From Synechococcales cyanobacterium CRU_2_2 (GTDB lineage: Bacteria; Cyanobacteriota; Cyanobacteriia; PCC-9006; JAAUQQ01): a stretch of 38,842 nucleotides of DNA. Shown in pieces: positions 1-8,872 of this stretch. Location: NCBI GenBank assembly GCA_012034805.1, contig JAAUOP010000001.1, positions 1 through 38,842 on the forward strand, given 5' to 3'. Within the stretch, counting starts at the first letter, position 1; each line of letters starts with the position of its first letter. Both the position numbers and the translations under genes were made by a program. The notes beneath the pieces were generated by a model that saw only the letters and a program-made list of their open reading frames with translations, was not told the DNA's origin and made no database searches.

Positions 1-1102
1 GGTGCGGATTGAGGGCGGGCGTTGGGAGGGAGGGAGGGGCGATCGCGAGGGCCTGGGCATGACTCTCCTGGTTTTCCTGAACCATGGTCAACAACGGTTG
101 ATTAAGCTCTTTGCGCAGGGCAAAGGGCAGGCTGGGCAGAATGCTTTGGCCGATGACGTCGCGATCGCCCCAGTTCAGCAGGCGACGGGCCGTGCGGTTG
201 GCCAGCAGAATCTGCAGATTGGCATCCACCAGAACTGCGCCGTCGGCGATGGTGGTGACGAGGGTTTCGAGTTTGGCCTTCTCGGCGGTGAGTTCTTCGA
301 TGTTTTGGGCGTCGTAGCGCTCGAGGCGATCGCCCATTTCGTTAAAGCTGCCGATCAATTCCCCGAGCTCACCGCCAAAGGGCAAGTCAATGCGCTGCTT
401 GAAGTTACCTGCGGCAATATTTTTGACCCCTTCCGATAGCTCTTTGAGGGGGCGGGTGATGGTAAGGGCGTTGATCACAGCACCCAGGATCACCATGGCC
501 CAAATGGCGACGAACACGGCGATCGTCACATCCCGTGTGATGTGGGAAGAGGTCACGACAATCGCATTCGGGTTGATGCCGATGGCCAAAACCCCGAGGT
601 ATTTGCCCTCATGAATCAGTGGCACAAACACATCCGTGACTTCGCCGTCGGGGGTTTTGTGTTGGCGCACCATGGGCAAGTCAGCATTTTGGCGAAAATC
701 TTCAGGCAGCGTAATGCGGCGCTCGATCGTGAGCGAGTTTTGCACCTCGGGCCGCGAGAACGGGACGCCCAGAAAAATTTCGCCGTCTTCATCGGCATAG
801 ATGATGTAGCGGACGCTGCTGGTGTTGTTGTAGAAACGGTAAGAAAACTTGGCCACCTCCGAAACGTCTTCCTCCGCCAGCAGGGGCGCGACATTGTTGG
901 CCAACAGCAAACCCAGGTCTCGACCAAAGCGATTGTCATTCATGCGGGCATCTTGCTGGATGCTGTTGACCGCCCAAAAGGTCAGGCCGGTGGTCATGAG
1001 CGAGACCACCAGCGTCGCCAAGACCATCAGCTTGGTTTGCAGCGTAAATTCAGACCACCAGCGATCGAAGCTTGCTTTGAGTTGTCGTAGAAGAGCTAGC
1101 AT
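1..1102 (-). CDS. nblS: NblS/Hik33/DspA-type sensor histidine kinase, N-terminal part
   Basis: Membrane sensor kinase of the NblS (Hik33, DspA) type, the widely conserved cyanobacterial regulator of high-light, cold and nutrient-stress responses. The minus-strand frame starting ATG at 1102 stays open for 367 residues to the window edge. Visible in order: cytoplasmic start, membrane segment about 25-45, periplasmic sensor about 46-190, second membrane segment about 192-213, HAMP linker about 214-266 and the beginning of a PAS domain from about 278. The His-phosphotransfer and ATPase domains lie outside the window. The start codon overlaps the last 7 bases of purD, so translation is probably coupled. 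Adjacency to purD is a recurring cyanobacterial arrangement and supports the NblS assignment. Only the partial length is uncertain. Confidence 0.9.
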   Translation of the reverse strand, partial: MLALLRQLKASFDRWWSEFTLQTKLMVLATLVVSLMTTGLTFWAVNSIQQDARMNDNRFGRDLGLLLANNVAPLLAEEDVSEVAKFSYRFYNNTSSVRYIIYADEDGEIFLGVPFSRPEVQNSLTIERRITLPEDFRQNADLPMVRQHKTPDGEVTDVFVPLIHEGKYLGVLAIGINPNAIVVTSSHITRDVTIAVFVAIWAMVILGAVINALTITRPLKELSEGVKNIAAGNFKQRIDLPFGGELGELIGSFNEMGDRLERYDAQNIEELTAEKAKLETLVTTIADGAVLVDANLQILLANRTARRLLNWGDRDVIGQSILPSLPFALRKELNQPLLTMVQENQESHAQALAIAPPSLPTPALNPH

Positions 1103-2475
1103 GACGCCGAATCTGCCGGTTCGACAGTGCTGGTTAGATTGTGGGTTGGAGCATGGGCCGGAGCGCCAACTAGAGTGCGAACCTGGTAGCCAATATCGTG
1201 ACGATAATACATTTCGTCAAACTTGATGGTATCGAGGGCCGCGTAAGCTCGGGCAAAGGCTGCGTCAAAGTCATCGCCCAGGGCTGTTACGGCCAAGACC
1301 CGGCCACCGTTCGTTTGAATCTGTTCTGTTTGAATCTGCTTTGTTTGAGCTTGTGTTTCCTCAGACTGAGTTCCGGCATGGAAGACGATCGCGCCTCGGG
1401 CTGTGGCTTGATCCAAACCGGTGATGCGATCGCCCTTTCGATACGCCCCAGGGTACCCCCCTGCTGCCGCAACAACGCAGGCCGAAACCCCATCGCGCCA
1501 AGTCAAGGCGGGCAACTCGTCCAGGCGCTGCTCGACACAGGCCAGCAGCAGATCAATCAGGGGCGTCTCCAGCAGTGGCAAGACCACCTGGGTTTCTGGA
1601 TCGCCAAACCGGCAGTTGAACTCGATCACCTGGGGCTCACCCTCCGGGGTAATCATCAGACCGGCGTAGAGAATGCCGCGATAGTCAATGCCACGCGCTT
1701 GCAGTGCCCGCAGCGTCGGCTCTAGCACCTCGGCCTGAATGCGTTGCTGCAGGGCTGGGGTGACTAGGGGCGCGGGGGCGTAGGCTCCCATGCCGCCGGT
1801 ATTGGGGCCGGTATCGCCTTCGCCGATGCGTTTGTGGTCTTGAGCAGGGGCGAGGGTACGAATGGTTTTGCCGTCGGTGAGGGCTAGTACGGAGGCCTCT
1901 GCCCCTTCGAGACAGTCTTCGATCACGAGCAGTTTACCGGCATCGCCAAACACGCCAGAGAAGGCAGCGTCGATCGCCGCTTCGGCCTCGGCCACCGTGG
2001 TTGCGACCGTGACGCCCTTGCCAGCGGCCAAGCCATCGGCCTTGACGACAATGGGGACACCTTGGGCTCGGACATAAGCCTTGGCAGCGTTGGCTTGTTG
2101 AAAGGTTTTGGAGGCGGCGGTGGGAACCTGGGCGGATTGCATCAAGGCCTTAGCCCAGGCTTTGCTGGCTTCGAGCTGGGCACCGGCTTGGGTGGGGCCA
2201 AAGACGGCAAGGCCTCGGGCCTGGAGATAATCGGTAATGCCCTGGGCTAGGGGGACTTCGGGGCCAATTACCAACAATTTGACGTCGTGGGTTTGAGCAG
2301 CTTGGGCGATCGCCTCAAATTCCATCACGCCAATCGGCAAATTGACGCAGCGAGCTTGGGTGGCTGTCCCCCCGTTGCCGGGCGCACAAAACACTTGTTT
2401 CACTTGGGAAGATTGCAATAAGGCCCAGGCGAGGGCGTGTTCCCGTCCACCGTTGCCAACCACTAAAACATTCAC
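1096..2475 (-). CDS. purD: Phosphoribosylamine-glycine ligase (GAR synthetase)
   Basis: ATP-grasp enzyme joining phosphoribosylamine and glycine in purine synthesis. I chose the GTG at 2475 because it gives the family start MNVLVVGNGGREHALAW. The frame is open upstream to an ATG at 2622, but those 49 residues match nothing expected. From 2475 the protein has 459 residues, somewhat longer than the usual 420-430. Family motifs seen are PNTGGMGAY, the ATP-grasp core KADGLAAGKGV and EFNCRFGDPE. Near the C-terminus, between HAGT and GGRVLAV, there is a Gln/Thr-rich insert encoded by 15-bp tandem repeats (1313-1357), which explains part of the extra length. The stop overlaps the nblS start by 7 bases. 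No clear Shine-Dalgarno precedes the GTG. Confidence 0.93.
   Translation of the reverse strand: MNVLVVGNGGREHALAWALLQSSQVKQVFCAPGNGGTATQARCVNLPIGVMEFEAIAQAAQTHDVKLLVIGPEVPLAQGITDYLQARGLAVFGPTQAGAQLEASKAWAKALMQSAQVPTAASKTFQQANAAKAYVRAQGVPIVVKADGLAAGKGVTVATTVAEAEAAIDAAFSGVFGDAGKLLVIEDCLEGAEASVLALTDGKTIRTLAPAQDHKRIGEGDTGPNTGGMGAYAPAPLVTPALQQRIQAEVLEPTLRALQARGIDYRGILYAGLMITPEGEPQVIEFNCRFGDPETQVVLPLLETPLIDLLLACVEQRLDELPALTWRDGVSACVVAAAGGYPGAYRKGDRITGLDQATARGAIVFHAGTQSEETQAQTKQIQTEQIQTNGGRVLAVTALGDDFDAAFARAYAALDTIKFDEMYYRHDIGYQVRTLVGAPAHAPTHNLTSTVEPADSASC
1313..1357. repeat. 15-bp tandem repeat inside purD (two good copies, one degenerate)
   Basis: Units at 1313-1327, 1328-1342 and a decayed one at 1343-1357, each starting gtttga. 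On the coding strand they encode Gln-Thr-(Lys/Glu)-Gln-Ile style repeats in an apparent surface loop of PurD. The unit is a multiple of three, so the frame is kept. Confidence 0.8.
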
Positions 2476-2742
2476 GCTGAGATTTGCCTGTGCTGGATGT
2501 GCTTGAATCGAATAACGTGTCACGAAACCGAATAACGTGCTGCCGAAACCGGATAATGCTCCGAAACTCGAGAATTTCGCTGAACCAAACCTGTAGATCA
2601 AGCCAGGTCGATTGAGCGCCATTATCCCACAGTCTCTCAGGTGATCTTTCTACCGCCTAACTCGTTACACCTCATTACGCCCATGGATTTCGGCTTGCGA
2701 TCGCCCCGTCAATCAACTGCAGATCAGCTTAAGCGTTCACGG

Positions 2743-2816
2743 CTCAAGTGTTCATCGCTCAAGTGTTCATCACTTATCAAGTGTTCATCGCTTAAGTGTT
2801 TGCCAATTAAGCATTC
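2743..2816. repeat. Tandem repeats of aagtgttcatcg type upstream of the TPR gene
   Basis: About four copies of a 15-18 bp unit containing aagtgttcatc lie just before the likely start of the TPR gene at 2827. They are in an open frame with the gene (Lys-Cys-Ser-Ser-Leu repeats), but more likely belong to the leader. Confidence 0.7.
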
Positions 2817-2826
2817 AGCGGCGGCG

Positions 2827-4245
2827 ATGACGGTTCGAAAGGCCAGGGCCAAGACGGCGGGTCTGCTGGCGATCGGAGGCTTGATGGCTGGGGCCTTGGC
2901 GCTGAGCGCTTTAGATTTTGCCTGGATGAGTCGGCCCAGTCTGGCCCAAACGCTTCCCTCTCCCCCTCGTCGCCCGTCCAATACCCTGGCCCCCGATCCC
3001 CAGGACGCACTGCTGCCCGCCAATGCAGCCCAGAATGCAGCCAAGGGTAAGCTACCGCCCGCAGATCTCCAGCAAATTCGGGTCAACGCCGCCCGGCTCG
3101 ATCAAGAAGCCAATGCGGCCTATCAAGCAAGGAATATTGTCCAGGCCTACGGGGTATGGTTTCGGGCCCTGCGGTTGCTGCAGTACGCGGCGGAGGAGGA
3201 GGAAATTGTGGCACTGGGTCGCATTGGAGCCAAGGCCTGGGGCGACGGGTTAGCGGTGGAATCCCAGGCGATCGCCCAACGTCTCCTCGTCCTCGATCAA
3301 GCCATTGCCCCCCAAACCAAGACTGTTGCAGCGGAGCCGGAACCACGCGCCCAAACGATCGCCATCCAAGAAAAACTGGCCCTGGCCCATGAGCAGGTGG
3401 GCGCGTTGGATCCTGCAATCGCCCGCTACGAATGGCTGCTGGCCCAAGACCCGCTCGGCTCGAATCAGTCGGCACCGAATCCGCGTCTGATCACAAAACT
3501 CGCCCAGCTCAACCTCGCGCGCCTCAACTACCCCGACGCCGCCCGCTACACCGCAATCCAGCGGGAGCAAGGGCGCAGTGGGTCTCCGGCACCAGCCTTG
3601 ACCCAGCCTTCGGCCTCACCCGAAGCCCCACCCAGCGAAACCCAGCTGACCGAAACCCAGCTGACCGAACGGTTGGCCTATATCTATGAGCAAAATGGTC
3701 AGTGGGAAGCGGCGATCGCCCAGCAGCAGAAACTCCTAGAGCGCTACAGCTTGCCTCAACCCGCTATTCTCCAACCGAACCTAGCCCAACTGAACCCAGC
3801 CCAACCGAATGCAGGCCAAGCTCCGCCGACCCTGTCCAAACGCCCTGCTCTGCTCGTTGCCATCGGTGTGAACCAAGCCAAAGCAGGCTTTGACACCGCT
3901 GCCACCCAAACCTACCAAGCCGCCTACCGAGAAGCCCAAGCGCAACAGCAGTTCGGCGTTTCCCATGAGGCCTTGGCAAACTTGGCCCTGTTGTATGAGC
4001 AGCGATCGCAGCACCAAGACACCCTCACGGTCTACACCGTGCTGTTGCGGGTGGATGAGTTGTCTTACAACGTGTTTGGTCTGTTGCAAACCTACGAGAA
4101 CATGGGGCAGTTGCAGGTAAAGCTGGGCGATCGCGATGCCGCCCAACGCGCCCTCAGCCAAGCCCTACACCTCGCCAAACTGCTCGACTATCGAGTCACA
4201 GAAATCCAAACCCAGCTCGCCGCCCTAGAAGCACCCAGCCCGTAA
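2827..4245 (+). CDS. Secreted TPR-repeat protein, function unknown
   Basis: Protein of 472 residues if started at ATG 2827, which puts a signal-type segment at once: basic start MTVRKARAK, then a hydrophobic stretch about 11-32, and a possible cleavage after SLAQ near residue 41. An earlier start at 2641 (534 residues) would place a Cys/Ser repeat before the signal and is less likely. The rest is helical and Gln/Ala-rich with tetratricopeptide-like repeats, for example AYQARNIVQAYGVWFRAL, IYEQNGQWEAAIAQQQKLL, LALLYEQRSQHQDTLTVY and MGQLQVKLGDRDAAQRAL. Between repeat blocks are low-complexity linkers built from 15-bp duplications (3637-3666 gives ETQLT twice). Such proteins usually act as scaffolds in the periplasm or thylakoid lumen. 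I do not recognise a specific family. Divergent from purD. Confidence 0.8.
   Translation: MTVRKARAKTAGLLAIGGLMAGALALSALDFAWMSRPSLAQTLPSPPRRPSNTLAPDPQDALLPANAAQNAAKGKLPPADLQQIRVNAARLDQEANAAYQARNIVQAYGVWFRALRLLQYAAEEEEIVALGRIGAKAWGDGLAVESQAIAQRLLVLDQAIAPQTKTVAAEPEPRAQTIAIQEKLALAHEQVGALDPAIARYEWLLAQDPLGSNQSAPNPRLITKLAQLNLARLNYPDAARYTAIQREQGRSGSPAPALTQPSASPEAPPSETQLTETQLTERLAYIYEQNGQWEAAIAQQQKLLERYSLPQPAILQPNLAQLNPAQPNAGQAPPTLSKRPALLVAIGVNQAKAGFDTAATQTYQAAYREAQAQQQFGVSHEALANLALLYEQRSQHQDTLTVYTVLLRVDELSYNVFGLLQTYENMGQLQVKLGDRDAAQRALSQALHLAKLLDYRVTEIQTQLAALEAPSP
3637..3666. repeat. 15-bp direct duplication in the TPR gene
   Basis: gaaacccagctgacc occurs at 3637-3651 and again at 3652-3666 without a mismatch, encoding ETQLT twice in a linker. 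Confidence 0.85.
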
Positions 4246-4309
4246 GAACGAACATGGTTCATCCTTACGCAGAACTATCCTACACAGAGCTATTGGCAAG
4301 ATTAAATCG

Positions 4310-4342
4310 CTCTCCCTAAAGCTGCTGGTGGCTTTGGGAGAG
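4310..4342. terminator. Hairpin at the convergent ends of the TPR and DUF7219 genes
   Basis: CTCTCCC-TAAAGC (4310-4322) pairs with GCTTT-GGGAGAG (4331-4342), about 12 pairs with one bulge. It spans the stop codon of the minus-strand gene and lies 65 bases past the plus-strand TPR gene. No U-run follows on either strand, so a terminator role is only inferred from position. Confidence 0.4.
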
Positions 4343-4531
4343 CTGTTGCCAGAGGGATTCGATCGCCTGATAGGACTCCTTGGGAGAAAGCTTCCCGCCC
4401 GTTTCTAGGCTGGCGATGTAGCCGACGCGCTGGGCAAACTCCTGAAGATTGGCATCAAACAAAATCTCCTGGGGCCGATTCGCCGACAAAGACGAGCGAT
4501 GTGGATAAAGAAAATGACGTGTAGAAGACAT
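4316..4531 (-). CDS. Small conserved cyanobacterial protein (DUF7219-like)
   Basis: 71-residue cytosolic protein without a membrane segment. It contains the signature ANLQEFAQRVGYIASLETGG followed by KLSPKESYQ and ending in a helical WQQLSQSHQQ tail, which I recognise as a small protein conserved across cyanobacteria (DUF7219-like). Function is unknown. ATG 4531 is chosen over the upstream ATG at 4570 because the family begins shortly before FLYP, and because a GGGG-rich ribosome site precedes 4531. It converges with the TPR gene; its promoter should lie in the 4532-4797 spacer shared with divergent purC. Confidence 0.75.
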   Translation of the reverse strand: MSSTRHFLYPHRSSLSANRPQEILFDANLQEFAQRVGYIASLETGGKLSPKESYQAIESLWQQLSQSHQQL

Positions 4532-4797
4532 GGTGAAAGCCCCCCAAAAATAAAAACTTGACTGACTCAATCCAGTATTAACCTTAACTTAACCTAGGCT
4601 TAACCTGCGAGTATCGGCTCCCAAAATTCGCCAAACTTTCACAGTTCGTTTATATTTCGAGCCTGCATATTCCAGCCTTTGGGGATGGTGCACGTAAGGC
4701 CCCAAGGCTGGAGCGAGTAGGGCGGGCTCCGCCCCGCAAATAATCCGCCTCCCGCAGACCGATAGAATTGGGGCACTCCTATTTCGATGCACCTCCT

Positions 4798-5523
4798 ATG
4801 ACGTCGCCCCAGGCTCTTTACGAAGGCAAAGCCAAGATTATCTACGCCACCCCCGACTCCCAGATTCTGCGGGCCTACTACAAAGATGATGCGACGGCCT
4901 TCAATGCCCAAAAGCGAGGCAGCATCACCGGCAAAGGGGAAGTGAACTGCACCATGTCCAGCTATCTCTTTCAAAAGCTTGAGGTCGCAGGTATTCCAAC
5001 CCATTGGCTGGGTCAGCCATCGCCGCGAGAAATGCTGGTGCGTGCCGTAAAGATTATCCCGTTAGAGGTGGTTGTCAGGAACATTGCGGCGGGTAGTCTC
5101 TGTCTTCAGACAGGTATCCCGGTGGGGACCCCCCTGGAGGAGCCCCTAGTAGATTTCTACTACAAAGACGATGCCCTGGGTGACCCGCTGCTGACCCCAG
5201 CTCGCATTCAGCTGCTCCGGGCAGCCACGCCGGAGCAGCTGGAGGGGTTGACCCAACTGTCCCTTTCTGTGAATCACTATCTGAGTCAGTTTTTCCGCGA
5301 ATGCGGTATCACGCTGGTGGATTTCAAATTGGAGTACGGTGTTGATGATCAAGGCCAGTTGCTGTTGGCGGATGAAATTAGCCCGGATACCTGTCGCCTC
5401 TGGGACGCGAATGAGTCAGATCCCGAGCGCCGCGTCATGGATAAAGACCGCTTTCGCAAAGATCTCGGTCAGGTGGAAGAGGCTTACCAACGTGTTTTGG
5501 AACAGGTTCTCGCCCACTGTTAG
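4798..5523 (+). CDS. purC: SAICAR synthetase
   Basis: Phosphoribosylaminoimidazole-succinocarboxamide synthase, which couples CAIR and aspartate in purine synthesis. It is 241 residues, normal for the bacterial family. Motifs present: LYEGKAKIIYAT (nucleotide loop), DDATAFN, GIPTHW, VVVRNIAAGS, DFKLEYG and DEISPDTCRLWD near the C-terminus. ATG 4798 gives the family N-terminus; the frame extends to a TTG at 4768 that I ignore. This is the second purine gene in the window, 2.3 kb from purD but on the opposite strand, so it is not in the same operon. Followed by Omp85 after 105 bases. Confidence 0.95.
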   Translation: MTSPQALYEGKAKIIYATPDSQILRAYYKDDATAFNAQKRGSITGKGEVNCTMSSYLFQKLEVAGIPTHWLGQPSPREMLVRAVKIIPLEVVVRNIAAGSLCLQTGIPVGTPLEEPLVDFYYKDDALGDPLLTPARIQLLRAATPEQLEGLTQLSLSVNHYLSQFFRECGITLVDFKLEYGVDDQGQLLLADEISPDTCRLWDANESDPERRVMDKDRFRKDLGQVEEAYQRVLEQVLAHC

Positions 5524-5628
5524 CTCCAAAGGGGCGATGGGTTAATATGAATCCGTTTTGGATAACGTTTTGGAGAGTGCCTGGGATAACGCCTTGGCCA
5601 AGGGGATTGAATCCTGTGGTGTAGAGAT

Positions 5629-8090
5629 GTGCATAAAACTGTGAGTCGTAACGTGAATCGCAATATCTATTTTTGTCCGACTCTGCTGGCGGCGATCGCA
5701 GCCTCCGCAGCAACGGGATGGGCCGCTCCTTCGGTAGCCCAAGACCTGGAAAATGGCCTCAGTCTGGGCTCTCCCCTGGAGCGAGTTCATCGGGAGCAAC
5801 CTCAGTCTGAGCAAATCCAGCCCAATCCAGTCCAGCCTGAACAAAACCGGCCTGAACAAAACCGGCCTGAACTGTCAGAGGTCTCTGCTGAATCCGTTCA
5901 GAACCGGTTTGCGAGCCTAGGAGGGCCCAACCTGCCCGAAGCCATCTCAGAAAAAACACTCTTGCCCAAGCGAGTCCGGTTCCTACAAGCCCCGCTCCAA
6001 CCCAGCCCATTCCGCGCAATCCAGTTCCAAGCGAGCCAGTTCCAAGCGAGCCAGTTCTAAACGAGCCAGTTCCAGCTCTAACCCAGCCAGCTCTAACCCA
6101 GCCAGGTTCAACCCGGCCAGCTCCCGTTACCCCAGGTTCCCGTAATCCAGGTTCCCGTAATCCAGGGACGGCCAGTCCAGGGACAGCGCCCAATCCCTCA
6201 CAGAATCCCTCACAGCCCGTCGCTCCCCCTGCTGAGGGAGCCCAGGTTAAACCCCCTGCCGACCCGCGTGTGCTGGTGGCGGAGGTCAAAATCGACGGAA
6301 TTGAGGGAAATCCCGAGCAATCACTCCTTGAAGATGCGGTCTATGGCGCAATTCGCACTCAGCCTGGGCAGGCGACTACCAGCACCCAACTCCAGGCGGA
6401 TCTGAACGCAATTTTTGCCACAGGTTACTTCGCCAATGTCAATTTCCGCCCAGAAGACACACCTTTGGGGGTACGCGTTGTTTTTCTGGTGGAGCCCAAC
6501 CCGATTCTTCAGGGCGTGACCCCCGCAGGCACCCAGGTGCTGCCTGAGTCTGTAGTCGCAGAGGCGTTCGGTTCGCAGTACGGTCGCACGCTGAATTTTA
6601 AGGACTTACAAAGCGGTGTCAAACGCATCAATGCTTGGTACCAAGAGAATGGCTACGTTCTGGCTCAGGTGGTGGATGCGACCCAAATTAGCCCCGATGG
6701 TCGGGTGACGCTGGAAATTGCGGAAGGCATTGTTGACAGCGTGGATGTGAAGTTTTTGGATGCAGATGGCAACCCCACGACCGAGGAAGGAGAGCCGGTG
6801 CGGGGTCGCACCAAGCCCTATGTGGTCACTCGCGAGTTTTCGCTCAAGCCGGGCGATGTGTTTAATCGCACCCAGGCCGAGCGCGATTTGCAGCGGGTGT
6901 TTGGTTTGGGTTTGTTTCAGGATGTTCGCCTTTCCCTCGACCCCTCGCCGGAGGATCCGCGTAAGGTCATTGTTGTGGCCAATGTGATTGAGTCCCGCAC
7001 GGCCAATATTGGTGCGACGGGCGGCGTCAGTTCGTCCAATGGCCTGTTTGGCTCGGTGAGTCTGGGCCAAGACAATTTTCGGGGCCGTAGCCAAAAACTG
7101 CGCTCTGAGGTGACCTTGGGGCAGCGGGAATTTCTGTTCGATGTGGGCTTTACGGACCCTTGGATTAAGGGAGATCCCTATCGCACAGGCTATACGGTGA
7201 ATGCCTTCCGGCGGCGATCGATCTCGCTCAACTACTCCGGGGGCGATCGCGACATCGATCTGCCCAACGGCGATACCCCGCGCATTTTGCGCACGGGTGG
7301 CGGTGTGCGTTTTTCTCGGCCACTGTCCAAAAATGTTTTTGAACCTGCCGAGTGGAATGCTTCCCTGGGTTTGCAGTACCAGCGCGTCAATATCCGTGAC
7401 GAGGACGGTGATTCGGAGCTCCAAGATGAACTGGGCAATGACCTCACCTTTAGCGGCAAGGATGCTGATGATTTGGTCATGGTGCAGTTGGGGCTGGCGC
7501 GCGATCGCCGCAACAACCGTGCCCAACCCACCGCAGGCAGCATCACCCGTCTCAGCCTCGATCAGAGCGTCCCCATTGGCTCGGGCAGCATCTTGATGAA
7601 CCGCCTACGGGCTAACCATAGCCAGTACTTGCCGGTGCGCTATCTCAAGTTCACCGAAGGCTGCAAAAAACCGAAGCCGACGGCGGAGGAATGTCCGCAA
7701 ACCCTGGCATTTAATGTCCAAGCGGGAACAATTTTGGGCGATTTGCCGCCCTACGAGGCGTTTTCCTTGGGGGGTGCCAACTCGATTCGCGGCTACGGCG
7801 AAGGCGAGGTCGGCAGTGGTCGCAGTTTCCTCCAGGCCAGTGCAGAATATCGTTTCCCGATGTTCTCGTTTGTGGGGGGTGCGCTCTTTGCCGACTATGG
7901 CACCGATGTTGGCACCGGAGATAATGTACCGGGCAATCCGGCGGGTGTGCGCCAGAAGCCGGGTAGCGGCTATGGCGTGGGGATTGGAGTGCGAGTGCGA
8001 TCGCCCCTAGGCCCGATTCGTGCAGACTATACGCTCTTGTCTGACGATGGCGACCAGCGCTTTCAGTTCGGTATTGGCGAGCGTTTCTAG
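5629..8090 (+). CDS. bamA: Omp85/BamA outer-membrane assembly protein, frame broken at an A6 run
   Basis: Outer-membrane beta-barrel insertase of the Omp85/BamA family. The reading starts near GTG 5629 (other GTGs at 5641 and 5653), with a signal peptide ending about WAAPSVAQ, then a Gln/Pro-rich linker. This frame stops at 6058. The next frame is open from 5892 to 8090 and holds the rest: linker, three POTRA domains (about 214-455) and a 16-strand-type barrel with the conserved loop motif SIRGYGEGEVG and C-terminal Phe (GIGERF). Adding one A to the A6 run at 5951-5956 (GAA AAA AAC ACT) joins both parts into about 820 residues with a natural Pro-rich linker. I therefore treat it as one gene with a probable indel. 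The linker is full of 12-15 bp duplications. A strong terminator follows at 8139. Confidence 0.88.
5830..6225. repeat. Cluster of 12-15 bp tandem duplications encoding the BamA linker
   Basis: Successive direct duplications: cctgaacaaaaccgg twice near 5837; agttccaagcgagcc repeated near 6024-6070 with a third diverged copy; gctctaacccagcca twice near 6075; ggttcccgtaatcca twice near 6135; and aatccctcacag twice near 6192. All units are multiples of three and yield Pro-Xaa repeats in the correct frame. Confidence 0.8.
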
Positions 8091-8112
8091 TGCTGATGGG
8101 TGAGTTGATTCT

Positions 8113-8128
8113 GGGGGCGATCGCCCCC
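8113..8128. repeat. Extended HIP1 palindrome
   Basis: Perfect 16-bp palindrome built around the HIP1 octamer GCGATCGC, between the bamA stop and its terminator. Confidence 0.7.
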
Positions 8129-8138
8129 AACCCAGTCT

Positions 8139-8183
8139 AAAAAGCAGGCCTGACCCTCTACAAGGATAAAGCCTGCTTTTTTT
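8139..8183 (+). terminator. Intrinsic terminator of bamA
   Basis: Stem AAAAAGCAGGC (8139-8149) pairs with GCCTGCTTTTT (8171-8181), followed by a long T-run. It sits 48 bases past the bamA stop. It could also work on the minus strand because of the A-run on the left arm. Confidence 0.9.
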
Positions 8184-8384
8184 GTTTTTCTGTATTGGTT
8201 TTAATCTGCGCTTGCAGCCTTGCGCTGAGCGTTTGACAAGCCGATATGCGACCTCGCTGCCTTGGTGGGATCAAACCGTCTGGATGTCATCAATTGAATC
8301 ATCATGTATAAAAAGAATGTTTTTCCGAGAACACTTTATGCGTATTTACGGAAAATACTTGTATCCTATGAGCAGCTGCTTGTG

Positions 8385-8565
8385 TGAAAAAATCGCCTGA
8401 CCCTATAAAGCCCCCAGAGTCAGGCGAGTCACCTGCAAGGACAGTTAGCTTCTCAGTATGGCCATGGCGGCGTGAACCGTTGTGGCTGACTGAGTTGCTT
8501 TCCTCTTGGCTGCTACCATTGTGTCGATTGCACAGACGATGAGCTATCGCACATCCACGCATCTT
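8385..8565 (-). ncRNA. Candidate structured small RNA, copy A
   Basis: A 181-bp element resembling 8873-9058. Identical blocks are ACCTGCAAGGACAGTTAGC (8431-8449), AGTTGCTTTCCTCTTGGCTG (8493-8512) and the end block near 8548-8565. A hairpin TCGCCTGAC/GTCAGGCGA (8393-8401 with 8419-8427) has a loop containing conserved taaagccccc. Read on the minus strand this hairpin is followed by six Ts, like an intrinsic terminator, so I assign the minus strand. An inner stem CTCAGT/ACTGAG (8452-8457 with 8489-8494) is also replaced in copy B by a different pairing. A TTGACA box lies upstream at 8585-8580, but no clear -10 follows. Family unknown; not a riboswitch I can name. Confidence 0.55.
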
Positions 8566-8674
8566 GTCGTTTAGGTCTATGTCAAGATTCGTTGATTTAC
8601 TGAAAGATCGCTTCTCCCAACGGATTCAGCCGCTTCTAGGCGGGCCGGAGTGACTCGCAACAAAAAAGAAAAAA

Positions 8675-8716
8675 GAAAAAAGACTGCAATCTCAGAAGAA
8701 ATTGCAGTCTTTTGTT
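8675..8716. terminator. Bidirectional terminator-like hairpin
   Basis: AAAGACTGCAAT (8679-8690) pairs with ATTGCAGTCTTT (8701-8712) around a 10-base loop. T-rich sequence follows on both strands, much longer on the minus strand where three TTTTTTC-like heptamers follow. Confidence 0.75.
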
Positions 8717-8751
8717 TAGGAGCAAGAATTCAATTAGACCGAACTTTTCAC

Positions 8752-8831
8752 CGTAGGCTGGGTTGAGGGCCGCCGAAACCCAAGGCCTAGACCTTGTTCC
8801 AGTTGGGCTTCATGCTTCAACCCAACCTACG
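8752..8831. repeat. MITE-like palindromic element
   Basis: Terminal inverted repeats GTAGGCTGGGTTGA (8753-8766) and TCAACCCAACCTAC (8817-8830), with an inner imperfect palindrome (GAAACCCAA against TTGGGCTTC, AAGG against CCTT). This TAGGTTGGGTTGA type of repeat is widely dispersed between genes in cyanobacteria. Confidence 0.7.
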
Positions 8832-8872
8832 ACGGAACGATCGCGGTGTGATTAAATTCTCATTCCCATCGA

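Noticed and set aside
2476..2622. N-terminal extension of PurD to ATG 2622
   Set aside because: The extra 49 residues are not part of the family and the DNA is repetitive; GTG 2475 gives the exact family start.
8302..8562. Minus-strand open frame of 86 codons over RNA copy A
   Set aside because: Copy B has stops in the matching frame, and differences between the copies follow stem pairing, not codon positions. No family resemblance.
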